Positions 1 through 4,336 of a stretch of DNA of 5,501 nt are shown piece by piece; the stretch's first letter is position 1, and each line of letters starts with the position of its first letter. The notes under the pieces are model-generated. The model was not told where the DNA came from and did not search any database. It saw only the letters and a list, made by a program, of their open reading frames with translations. The stretch is taken from positions 1 through 5,501 of the forward strand of contig JAQUUB010000196.1 of NCBI GenBank assembly GCA_028694115.1, written 5' to 3'. Position numbers and translations under genes: made by a program. The stretch comes from Lachnospiraceae bacterium (lineage in GTDB: Bacteria > Bacillota_A > Clostridia > Lachnospirales > Lachnospiraceae).

Positions 1-156
1 CTAATGCTCCTTAATTTTCGTAATAGCAGATAACATCATTTCTTCTGTTACCGTGGTACCAGGATAGGGGTTAATCTTTATATGTAGTTTGTCTTCTATG
101 TAGTGATAAAGGACATATGCATTAAGAGATTCAAAAATGATTAAATTGATATACAT
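1..156 (-). CDS. Small hypothetical protein, 51 aa
   Basis: Reading the minus strand from an ATG at 156 gives a complete 51-codon ORF that ends in TAG exactly at the window edge (complement of positions 1-3). The start is fixed by an excellent ribosome binding site, AAGGAGG (complement of 164-170), 7 nt upstream of the ATG, and a promoter candidate lies a little further upstream. The product begins MYINLIIFESLNAYVLYHYI, with a moderately hydrophobic, tyrosine-rich N-terminal third, then a charged segment (EDKLHIKINPYPG) and a helix-like tail ending ITKIKEH. I see no signal peptide, clear membrane span or metal motif, and I do not recognise the family. It is transcribed divergently from the U32 pair. 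The start signals make it likely to be translated; it could be a free-standing small protein or the remnant of a longer gene. Confidence 0.6.
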   Translation of the reverse strand: MYINLIIFESLNAYVLYHYIEDKLHIKINPYPGTTVTEEMMLSAITKIKEH

Positions 157-191
157 AGGGATACCTCCTTGAGAAGATCTTCAATATAAAT

Positions 192-219
192 ATTGTAACA
201 AAATATAGGTGTAGAACAA
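192..219 (-). promoter_or_regulatory. Promoter candidate for the 51-aa ORF
   Basis: On the minus strand, TTGTTC (complement of 214-219) is followed after 16 nt by TACAAT (complement of 192-197). TGT stands directly before the -10, giving an extended -10 element. The -35 is weak (3 of 6) and the -10 good (5 of 6). The predicted transcript would start near 185 and have a leader of about 30 nt before the ATG at 156, which suits the strong ribosome binding site there. Confidence 0.4.
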
Positions 220-220
220 G

Positions 221-229
221 TGGTAATAT
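221..229 (+). promoter_or_regulatory. Weak extended -10 candidate upstream of the U32 pair
   Basis: TGGTAATAT fits an extended -10 element (TG, one base, then TAATAT), but no convincing -35 lies 16-18 nt upstream. It would leave a leader of about 160 nt before the first U32 gene. A second possible -10 (TATAAG at 337-342) also lacks a -35. The true promoter of the U32 pair is unresolved. Confidence 0.2.
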
Positions 230-392
230 ATTCACCAGAAAACAATAAATGGTAAGTAAAAACAGAGAAATATGGTAGGAAAGATACATGTGAATTCGAG
301 ATAAAAAGAATAAAAAGAATATTCTGGGAAATGCTTTATAAGAAAGATAAATAGTTTTAAGTGCATGCTAAAGCATGCGGATGGGTATAAGG

Positions 393-1211
393 ATGAAAAT
401 CATACCATGTGTAAATAATTGTGATATTTTAGATCAAGAAATAAAGAACAGGAAAACAAATGATAGAGATACAAAAATAGAGCGAATTTATATTGGCTCT
501 TATTTTTGCGGGAATTACTTTTTGCACATAAAAATAGAAGAAATCAGAACCCTTCTTTTTTATTACGAAGAGCAGATAAGAGTTACTCTTGTAATCCCCA
601 TGTTTAGCCAGCATCAGCTAGAACAAGGGAAAAGGAAACTATCGTATTTGCTTGAAAAATTCAAAGATGTGATCGACGAGATTACAGTCAATGATTATGG
701 GATGCTCTCCTATATTAGAAATACTTATGATATTAAAATCAATCTAGGACGACTATTTATGAAGGACTACCGCGATCCAAGGTATGAGGAATATTTTAGG
801 CAAACACTAAAACCCAGAATCTTTACTCCCTATCTGACAGATTTGTGCAGGAAATATGGGATTGAAGGAATGGAATTTGATCCGACTCATCAAGTCATTG
901 ACTTTAATGACGCACCAAAAAACATCAGGATAGGGATTCATACGCCCCTTTGTTATCTTACGACAGGACAAATCTGTGAATTCGCCTCCATACCTAAAAA
1001 AACAGAGCTCAAATACCGACCGAATTCCAGCTGCCAAAAAGAATGTCAAAGCTGCCATCTTACCTACGTAGATGATGAGAATTTAACCTGGTATCGATGG
1101 GGAAGAGCAATCTACTTTAAAAATGAAGAAGTCTGTATTCAGGGAACAGATACGATTCGGGAGATTAGATTCCCACTTGAAAAAGTAAAAGGAATGGATG
1201 GAAAATCATGA
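393..1211 (+). CDS. U32-family Fe-S protein, UbiV-like, first of a coupled pair
   Basis: Predicted 272-residue soluble protein of the U32 ('collagenase-like peptidase') superfamily, whose studied members (UbiU/UbiV, RlhA, TrhP) carry 4Fe-4S clusters and hydroxylate substrates rather than cut peptides. An in-frame ATG at 375 would give 278 aa. I prefer 393 because the N-terminus MKIIPCVNN then matches MKILVPVNN of the next gene, and because 375 lies inside a short hairpin. With this start, Cys39 in the segment IYIGSYFCGN falls where UbiV has its cluster ligand C39, as I recall it. Cys187 or Cys195 (TPLCYLTTGQIC) and Cys214/Cys218 (SSCQKEC, 4 apart) resemble UbiV C180, C193 and C197. A GRLFMKDYRDPRY segment lies at about 119-131. 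The 3' end overlaps the next start by 4 nt, so the two products probably act together. The family call is fairly secure; the reaction is unknown. Confidence 0.75.
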   Translation: MKIIPCVNNCDILDQEIKNRKTNDRDTKIERIYIGSYFCGNYFLHIKIEEIRTLLFYYEEQIRVTLVIPMFSQHQLEQGKRKLSYLLEKFKDVIDEITVNDYGMLSYIRNTYDIKINLGRLFMKDYRDPRYEEYFRQTLKPRIFTPYLTDLCRKYGIEGMEFDPTHQVIDFNDAPKNIRIGIHTPLCYLTTGQICEFASIPKKTELKYRPNSSCQKECQSCHLTYVDDENLTWYRWGRAIYFKNEEVCIQGTDTIREIRFPLEKVKGMDGKS

Positions 1212-2176
1212 AAATATTAGTACCAGTCAACAATTTAGAGGATGCGGATCCCTATATAAAAAGTGGTGCCGAGGAATTTTATATGGGATTTTATGATCCC
1301 AAATGGGTAACAAAATTTGGCGATTACGCGGATATGAATCGTCTTACAGGATATAAAGAACGTGCTAATAGTTATAACTTTCAAGAGCTTCTTACATTAA
1401 TTCCGATTATTCGAGAGAAAGGCGCCTCTGTTTTTATTACCTTTAATTCCAGTATCTATTCAGAGGAACAATTAAAATATATAGAATCTTATTACCTCGA
1501 GCCACTGCGTAAAGCAGGGATTGCTGGTGTGATTGTGTCCTGTCCTGAACTTGTAAAGATTTGCAAGAAACAGGACTTATTCTGTGTGATCAGTACCATT
1601 GCAGGAGCCTATAATACGGATATTATTACCTACTATAAAGAATTAGGAGCTGACCGGGTGATATTACCTAGAGATATCACACTTGTTGACATGAAAATCA
1701 TAACAGATACCATACCAGATCTAGAATATGAAGCATTTATCATGCGAAGTGGATGTAGATTTTCGGATTCCAATTGCTTGGGAATGCATCGAAATGAAAA
1801 ATGCTCCTTTTGCCAGAATATTAAGACCGCAAAAGAGAGCATTCATATTAAAAATCCAGATACAATCAAGCGAGAGGAAGCAGAGCAAAATCATGAAATC
1901 TATCATCACTCCTTCCACCGCTACTCCTGTGGATTATGCGCCATCTATGATTTCCTGGATTGCAACATTGCAACTTGCAAAATTGTAGGAAGAGCTCAGG
2001 ACTCCAGGGAAATATGCAAAGATATTAAAATCATAAGTGAGAACATCAAAGTGGCAGAAAAGTGTGGTAGCAGGGAAGAGTATTTAGAAAAGATGATCCT
2101 TCCAGAGGACCGTGAGATTCGGTGCAACCAAGGGTTATCCTGCTACTATCCGGAGGTATGTAAAAATATATCTTGA
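1208..2176 (+). CDS. U32-family protein, UbiU-like, second of the pair
   Basis: Predicted 322-residue U32-family protein. The N-terminus MKILVPVNNLEDADPYIKSG followed by AEEFYMGF is the usual first strand and helix of the U32 TIM-barrel-like fold. The segment EAFIMRSGCRFSDSNC (about 175-190) corresponds to the U32 signature. Cys183 and Cys190 are 7 apart and Cys202 and Cys241 are 39 apart, the same spacings as UbiU C169/C176 and C193/C232 as I recall them, so a 4Fe-4S cluster is likely. There are 16 cysteines in all. Beyond the cluster set are C244, C252 and C257 and a C-terminal group C306, C312 and C318, possibly a second metal site. The ATG overlaps the upstream stop (ATGA), implying translational coupling and a stoichiometric complex. 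No signal peptide is seen, so it should be cytoplasmic. It could be annotated as a peptidase, but hydroxylase-type chemistry is equally plausible; the substrate is unknown. Confidence 0.85.
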   Translation: MKILVPVNNLEDADPYIKSGAEEFYMGFYDPKWVTKFGDYADMNRLTGYKERANSYNFQELLTLIPIIREKGASVFITFNSSIYSEEQLKYIESYYLEPLRKAGIAGVIVSCPELVKICKKQDLFCVISTIAGAYNTDIITYYKELGADRVILPRDITLVDMKIITDTIPDLEYEAFIMRSGCRFSDSNCLGMHRNEKCSFCQNIKTAKESIHIKNPDTIKREEAEQNHEIYHHSFHRYSCGLCAIYDFLDCNIATCKIVGRAQDSREICKDIKIISENIKVAEKCGSREEYLEKMILPEDREIRCNQGLSCYYPEVCKNIS

Positions 2177-2201
2177 AATGTAACGACATAGGCGTTACAA
2201 T
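2173..2201 (+). promoter_or_regulatory. Promoter of the toxin-antitoxin operon
   Basis: TTGAAA (2173-2178) and TACAAT (2196-2201) each match the sigma-A consensus at 5 of 6 positions and are separated by exactly 17 nt. The -35 overlaps the stop codon of the UbiU-like gene, so the module sits directly against its neighbour with no terminator between them. Confidence 0.75.
2179..2199. promoter_or_regulatory. Inverted-repeat operator in the TA promoter
   Basis: TGTAACG (2179-2185) and CGTTACA (2193-2199) form a perfect 7-bp inverted repeat with a 7-nt spacer. It fills the gap between the -35 and -10 and runs into the -10. Ribbon-helix-helix antitoxins of the RelB type commonly repress their own operon at such palindromes, so this is the likely site bound by the antitoxin or the toxin-antitoxin complex. 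Confidence 0.6.
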
Positions 2202-2224
2202 ATATCCAAAGGAGATAGTGCAAA

Positions 2225-2530
2225 ATGGAAAAAACAACAACTTTAAATTTGAGGGTTAATCCAACGGTAAAGCAACGTGCAGAAGAAGTTTTATCCCAAT
2301 TAGGGGTTCCAATGTCTACTGCTATTGATATGTACCTTAAGCAGATTTCTATGACTGGTGGTATTCCATTTGCTGTGACATTACCAAAGGTTCCATTAGA
2401 AATCAATGCAGATTTAATGATGGATGAAGAAATACATGCTAAATTACAGAAGGGATATAATGATATTGCAGCAGGCAGAGTGCAAAATGCTGCTGATGCT
2501 TTTCAGAAATTTAGGGAGGCTAACAGTTGA
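2225..2530 (+). CDS. RelB/DinJ-family antitoxin
   Basis: A 101-residue antitoxin. Residues 1-50 form a typical RelB/DinJ ribbon-helix-helix domain: a DNA-contacting strand (TTLNLRVNP), helix A (VKQRAEEVLSQLG), then VPMSTAIDMYLKQISMTGGIPF, where the MSTAI..YL.Q pattern and the closing GGIPF are characteristic of the family. The C-terminal half (EEIHAKLQKGYNDIAAGRVQNAADAFQKFRE) is the charged helical part that usually wraps and neutralises the toxin. The start is supported by AAGGAG at 2209-2214, 10 nt upstream. It is expected to dimerise, bind the palindrome in its own promoter, and inactivate the toxin encoded directly downstream, whose start codon overlaps its stop. Confidence 0.92.
   Translation: MEKTTTLNLRVNPTVKQRAEEVLSQLGVPMSTAIDMYLKQISMTGGIPFAVTLPKVPLEINADLMMDEEIHAKLQKGYNDIAAGRVQNAADAFQKFREANS
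2513..2519 (+). promoter_or_regulatory. Ribosome binding site that fixes the TTG toxin start
   Basis: AGGGAGG lies 7 nt before the TTG at 2527, inside the last codons of the antitoxin. No ATG or GTG in the toxin frame is similarly placed, so this site supports the non-standard start. Confidence 0.7.
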
Positions 2531-2844
2531 TAAAGCAATATATTGTTGATATTACTGATGATGCATTAGCTGATATGGAGCAACTTTATTATTATATTGC
2601 TTTAAAATTGCAGGCACCGGATAATGCATTAGGCCAGTATAATAGAATAGCAGATGCCATAATGACATTAGATAATATGCCAGAAAGATACCCGATAATG
2701 GATTCAAAACCGGAACAATCCAGAGGGTTGAGACTAATGCCTATTGATAATTATTCTGTGATTTATATAGTTAAGGATGACAGAGTGATTGTAACAAATG
2801 TACTTTATAGTGCTTCAAATATTCAATTAAGATTAAAAAAGTAA
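2527..2844 (+). CDS. RelE/ParE-family toxin
   Basis: A 105-residue toxin of the RelE/ParE fold. The N-terminus YIVDITDDALADMEQLYYYIA is the first strand and helix; the segment IADAIMTLDNMPERYPIMD is the typical second helix and turn ('sL..mP.RyP'). LRLMPIDNYSVIYIVKDDRVIVTNVLYSASNIQ forms the closing beta strands with the family's 'nY.viY.v' motif. The start is TTG at 2527, overlapping the antitoxin stop (TTGA), and is backed by AGGGAGG 7 nt upstream. A weak start plus coupling would keep toxin below antitoxin. The sequence looks more ParE-like (gyrase inhibitor branch) than RelE-like (ribosome-dependent mRNase), but the target cannot be decided from sequence alone. The gene is full length with no sign of decay. 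Confidence 0.88.
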   Translation: MIKQYIVDITDDALADMEQLYYYIALKLQAPDNALGQYNRIADAIMTLDNMPERYPIMDSKPEQSRGLRLMPIDNYSVIYIVKDDRVIVTNVLYSASNIQLRLKK

Positions 2845-2847
2845 TCG

Positions 2848-2876
2848 TTGCATTTCTACCCCTGTTGGTATAAAAT
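2848..2876 (+). promoter_or_regulatory. Promoter candidate just downstream of the toxin gene
   Basis: TTGCAT (2848-2853), a 17-nt spacer, then TAAAAT (2871-2876). In the offset register, TGG precedes TATAAA (2869-2874), an extended -10. It begins 3 nt after the toxin stop codon. There is no ORF of note before the terminator at 3016-3048, so any transcript from it would be about 165 nt long and non-coding. Confidence 0.45.
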
Positions 2877-2957
2877 GTGAACGCTTAATTAAATAAAAGA
2901 ATAATGCCAAGATGTAGGTGCCAAACAAGTGAAAACGAGTTTGCGCTTAAAAAGGAA

Positions 2958-2974
2958 CCAGGTTCAAATCCTGG
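2958..2974 (+). other. tRNA T-arm-like hairpin
   Basis: A perfect 5-bp stem CCAGG/CCTGG closes the 7-nt loop TTCAAAT, exactly the shape and consensus of a tRNA T arm. The following bases (ACAAGGT) find no matching 5' acceptor strand upstream, there is no good D arm or anticodon arm, and no CCA follows. It is therefore not a functional tRNA gene. It could be a tRNA remnant, an old integration scar, or a chance hairpin of an RNA. Confidence 0.35.
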
Positions 2975-3015
2975 ACAAGGTATCTTTGTCCATGCGTATT
3001 TGTATGAAAATGTAG

Positions 3016-3048
3016 AAACTGTCTGACAGAATATCAGGCAGTTTTTTT
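3016..3048 (+). terminator. Rho-independent terminator
   Basis: AAACTGTCTG (3016-3025) pairs with CAGGCAGTTT (3035-3044) as a 10-bp stem with one G-T pair and a 9-nt loop, followed by an unbroken T run to 3048. It ends transcription coming from the toxin-antitoxin operon or from the promoter at 2848-2876. Confidence 0.85.
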
Positions 3049-3061
3049 ATTGCTTCAAAAT

Positions 3062-3160
3062 GCAAGAAAAACTGCAAAAAAACAAATCCTCGAAACAAAA
3101 TAAGCACGAAAATCCGCGAAAAAAAGAGCAAACCACAAAATCCGCAAGAAAAACTGCAAA
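3062..3160 (+). repeat. 17-nt exact direct repeat in A-rich DNA
   Basis: GCAAGAAAAACTGCAAA occurs at 3062-3078 and again at 3144-3160, 82 bp apart. Between and around the copies are degenerate AAATCC-type units (near 3085, 3111 and 3138). Spacing is irregular, so this is not a CRISPR array. Confidence 0.7.
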
Positions 3161-3262
3161 CCCCTCCAGTATTAAACAAACGACATCTAAAAGGAACCAA
3201 TCCCTAGTAAACTCGTTTAATGCAAAAAGAACATCCCTAGTCCATCCCTCAAAATCAACCTA

Positions 3263-3334
3263 GTAAGAAATAATGTACAAAAAAGTGAGGAATAAAAAAT
3301 CCCTTTGACGAACGTTTTGTACATTCTTTCTTAC
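3263..3334. repeat. Near-perfect 20-bp inverted repeat (72 bp overall)
   Basis: The arms 3263-3282 and 3315-3334 are reverse complements at 19 of 20 positions, separated by 32 nt containing a weaker AGG/CCT pairing. Each arm contains ATGTACAAAA or its complement. No T tract follows, so a simple terminator is unlikely. Plausible readings are the ends of a small non-autonomous element, a protein-binding palindrome, or a structured leader. No transposase is present in the window. Confidence 0.75.
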
Positions 3335-3352
3335 GGACGGATCACCATGCAG

Positions 3353-3384
3353 GGAGAAAACCAGACGGGGAGAAAACCAGACGG
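3353..3384 (+). repeat. Perfect 16-bp tandem duplication
   Basis: GGAGAAAACCAGACGG is present twice head to tail (3353-3368 and 3369-3384) with no intervening base. It lies between the long inverted repeat and the leader of the RelA/SpoT operon, and could be a recent slippage duplication or a doubled binding site. Confidence 0.85.
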
Positions 3385-3433
3385 TTTACCAAAGGGGAAT
3401 TGAGTGTCAGAAAAAAACAGAACAACTTTACAT

Positions 3434-3450
3434 AATATTTACCAAATATT
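3434..3450. repeat. AT-only palindrome upstream of the RelA/SpoT operon
   Basis: AATATTT (3434-3440) and AAATATT (3444-3450) form a perfect 7-bp inverted repeat around ACC. It sits about 40 nt before the leader ORF, where a promoter or operator is expected. The 9-mer TTTACCAAA at its centre (3438-3446) also occurs at 3385-3393. Confidence 0.4.
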
Positions 3451-3490
3451 GACGATTTCAAGATAGTTGGAAGTGGAAAGAAATCATAAG

Positions 3491-3538
3491 ATGAAAGAAA
3501 AAAGAATGGATGTAAAGGATTTTGGAAGTATTACATGA
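3491..3538 (+). CDS. 15-codon leader ORF overlapping the RelA/SpoT gene start
   Basis: ATG at 3491 opens a 15-residue ORF (MKEKRMDVKDFGSIT) whose TGA stop overlaps the ATG of the next gene in an ATGA arrangement (3535-3538). A plausible ribosome binding site, GGAAAG at 3475-3480, stands 10 nt upstream, better than the weak GGAAG before 3535. Translation of the leader would therefore feed ribosomes into the downstream gene. The peptide has no run of a single amino acid that would suggest classical attenuation. It may be real or fortuitous. Confidence 0.4.
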   Translation: MKEKRMDVKDFGSIT

Positions 3539-4326
3539 TTAAGAAAAAGGAATTTTTACAGGAATACAACATTGAAAAAGAAACATTAAAAAATACCGGA
3601 ATGAGATGGGAAGAATTAAATGCCATCTATGATAGTTACTTAAAACTGGAGCCGAAATTAAAGAAAATAGGCAGAAAGTTTGTAAATGACTATCTATATG
3701 ATATTGAAAAGGCTGGAATTCATTCCTACAGATATCGGACGAAAAAGCCAGGGCACTTACTAGAAAAAATCATACGTAAGAAAAGTGAATATCCAAACCA
3801 ATATGAGCATATTGATCGGGATAATTATTATAAGTACATGACGGATTTGATTGGGATTCGGGTGCTCTTTTTATATCGCGAGGATTGGATTCAGTTCCAT
3901 AATTATATTACAAGCGTGTTTGAAAATGACCCTGAGAATTACATACTAGATCGTTTGAACGATTTTGATGAGGATAATAATCATAACTACATTGCTGAGC
4001 GCCCAAAGGTTTACCGCAGAGTCGGAGATACTAAGATTTATGACAAACAGTTGATTGATATCAAATCAGACGGAATCTATCGGTCGTTACATTATATCAT
4101 TAAATACAAAGGCTATTACGTAGAGATACAGGGAAGGACAATGTATGAGGAGGGCTGGAGTGAAATTGATCATGATATTGTGTATCCCTATTTTCAGGAT
4201 GATGAGATGTTAACTGATTTCTCTATGATGTTAAACAGGCTTTCTGGCATGGCAGATGAAATGAGCTCTTATTTCAGAAAAATAAAGAAACAGAAAATGA
4301 AGGATAGTAAAATGTATCAAATATAG
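3535..4326 (+). CDS. RelA/SpoT-domain protein, likely (p)ppGpp synthetase
   Basis: A 263-residue cytoplasmic protein with one RelA/SpoT nucleotidyltransferase domain and no HD hydrolase, TGS or ACT domain, so a stand-alone alarmone-synthetase type. Such enzymes transfer pyrophosphate from ATP to GDP or GTP. Visible motifs are: the ATP-binding basic segment YRYRTKKPGHLLEKI (about 65-79), DLIGIRV (104-110) with the metal-binding Asp104, GIYRSLH (180-186) with Tyr182 placed to stack on guanine, and VEIQGRT (196-202) with catalytic Glu197. EIDHD (210-214) follows. The set looks intact. It is longer than typical RelQ/RelP enzymes (about 210-230 aa), owing to an acidic insertion (about 130-175) and a lysine-rich tail. 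The start at 3535 has only a weak ribosome binding site but is coupled to a short leader ORF. The ABC ATPase gene begins 10 nt after its stop, implying one operon. Its activity could instead be that of a toxic or otherwise diverged synthetase. Confidence 0.85.
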   Translation: MIKKKEFLQEYNIEKETLKNTGMRWEELNAIYDSYLKLEPKLKKIGRKFVNDYLYDIEKAGIHSYRYRTKKPGHLLEKIIRKKSEYPNQYEHIDRDNYYKYMTDLIGIRVLFLYREDWIQFHNYITSVFENDPENYILDRLNDFDEDNNHNYIAERPKVYRRVGDTKIYDKQLIDIKSDGIYRSLHYIIKYKGYYVEIQGRTMYEEGWSEIDHDIVYPYFQDDEMLTDFSMMLNRLSGMADEMSSYFRKIKKQKMKDSKMYQI

Positions 4327-4336
4327 GAGTGACGAA

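Larger units (their letters stand above)
2883..3048 (+). ncRNA. Candidate small RNA between the TA module and a terminator
   Basis: The stretch is bounded by a promoter candidate (start expected near 2883) and a strong intrinsic terminator at 3016-3048, and has no plausible coding sequence. Inside are several local hairpins: CAAAC/GTTTG (2922-2926 with 2939-2943), a T-arm-like CCAGG/CCTGG hairpin (2958-2974), and GGACAAG/TTTGTCC (2973-2991), which competes with it for GG. I do not recognise a known RNA family. The alternative is a long 3' untranslated region of the toxin mRNA, with the terminator serving that operon. Confidence 0.3.
3049..3490. other. Non-coding repeat-rich region upstream of the RelA/SpoT operon
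   Basis: No convincing gene lies here. The first part (3061-3180) is strongly A-rich and T-poor on the plus strand (65 A and 12 T in 120 bases), with loosely repeated AAAATCCGC-like units. The middle holds a long inverted repeat (3263-3334), the next part a 16-bp tandem duplication (3353-3384), and the end an AT-only palindrome (3434-3450). Reading frames through the A-rich part give low-complexity Lys/Ser/Asn/Thr-rich translations without a ribosome binding site. The promoter of the downstream operon must lie in or near this stretch, but I find no clean -35/-10 pair. Confidence 0.6.

Noticed and set aside
1728..1988. 86-codon plus-strand ORF inside the second U32 gene
   Set aside because: It is an out-of-frame shadow of a conserved coding sequence with no ribosome binding site or recognisable domain.
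2900..2983. Complete tRNA gene ending in the T-arm-like hairpin
   Set aside because: No 5' strand pairs with the presumed acceptor bases, no D arm or 5-bp anticodon arm with a 7-nt loop is found, and no CCA follows.
3080..3160. CRISPR-like array from the AAAATCCGC units
   Set aside because: Units are short, degenerate and irregularly spaced, with no uniform spacers and no cas genes nearby.
2964..3200. 78-codon minus-strand ORF across the terminator
   Set aside because: It reads through the antisense of the intrinsic terminator and the A-rich repeat, is Phe/Cys biased, and has no good start signal.
2933..3218. Long-range pairing of AAACGAGTTT (2933-2942) with AAACTCGTTT (3209-3218)
   Set aside because: It is only 10 bp, each half is itself a near palindrome, and a strong terminator lies between them, so the two would rarely share a transcript.
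3060..3263. 67-codon plus-strand ORF rich in Lys, Ser, Asn and Thr
   Set aside because: The translation is low complexity from A-rich repeat DNA, begins right after a terminator, and has no ribosome binding site.
3263..3334. Intrinsic terminator from the long inverted repeat
   Set aside because: The loop is long, the arms are AT-rich and no T run follows either arm on the plus strand.
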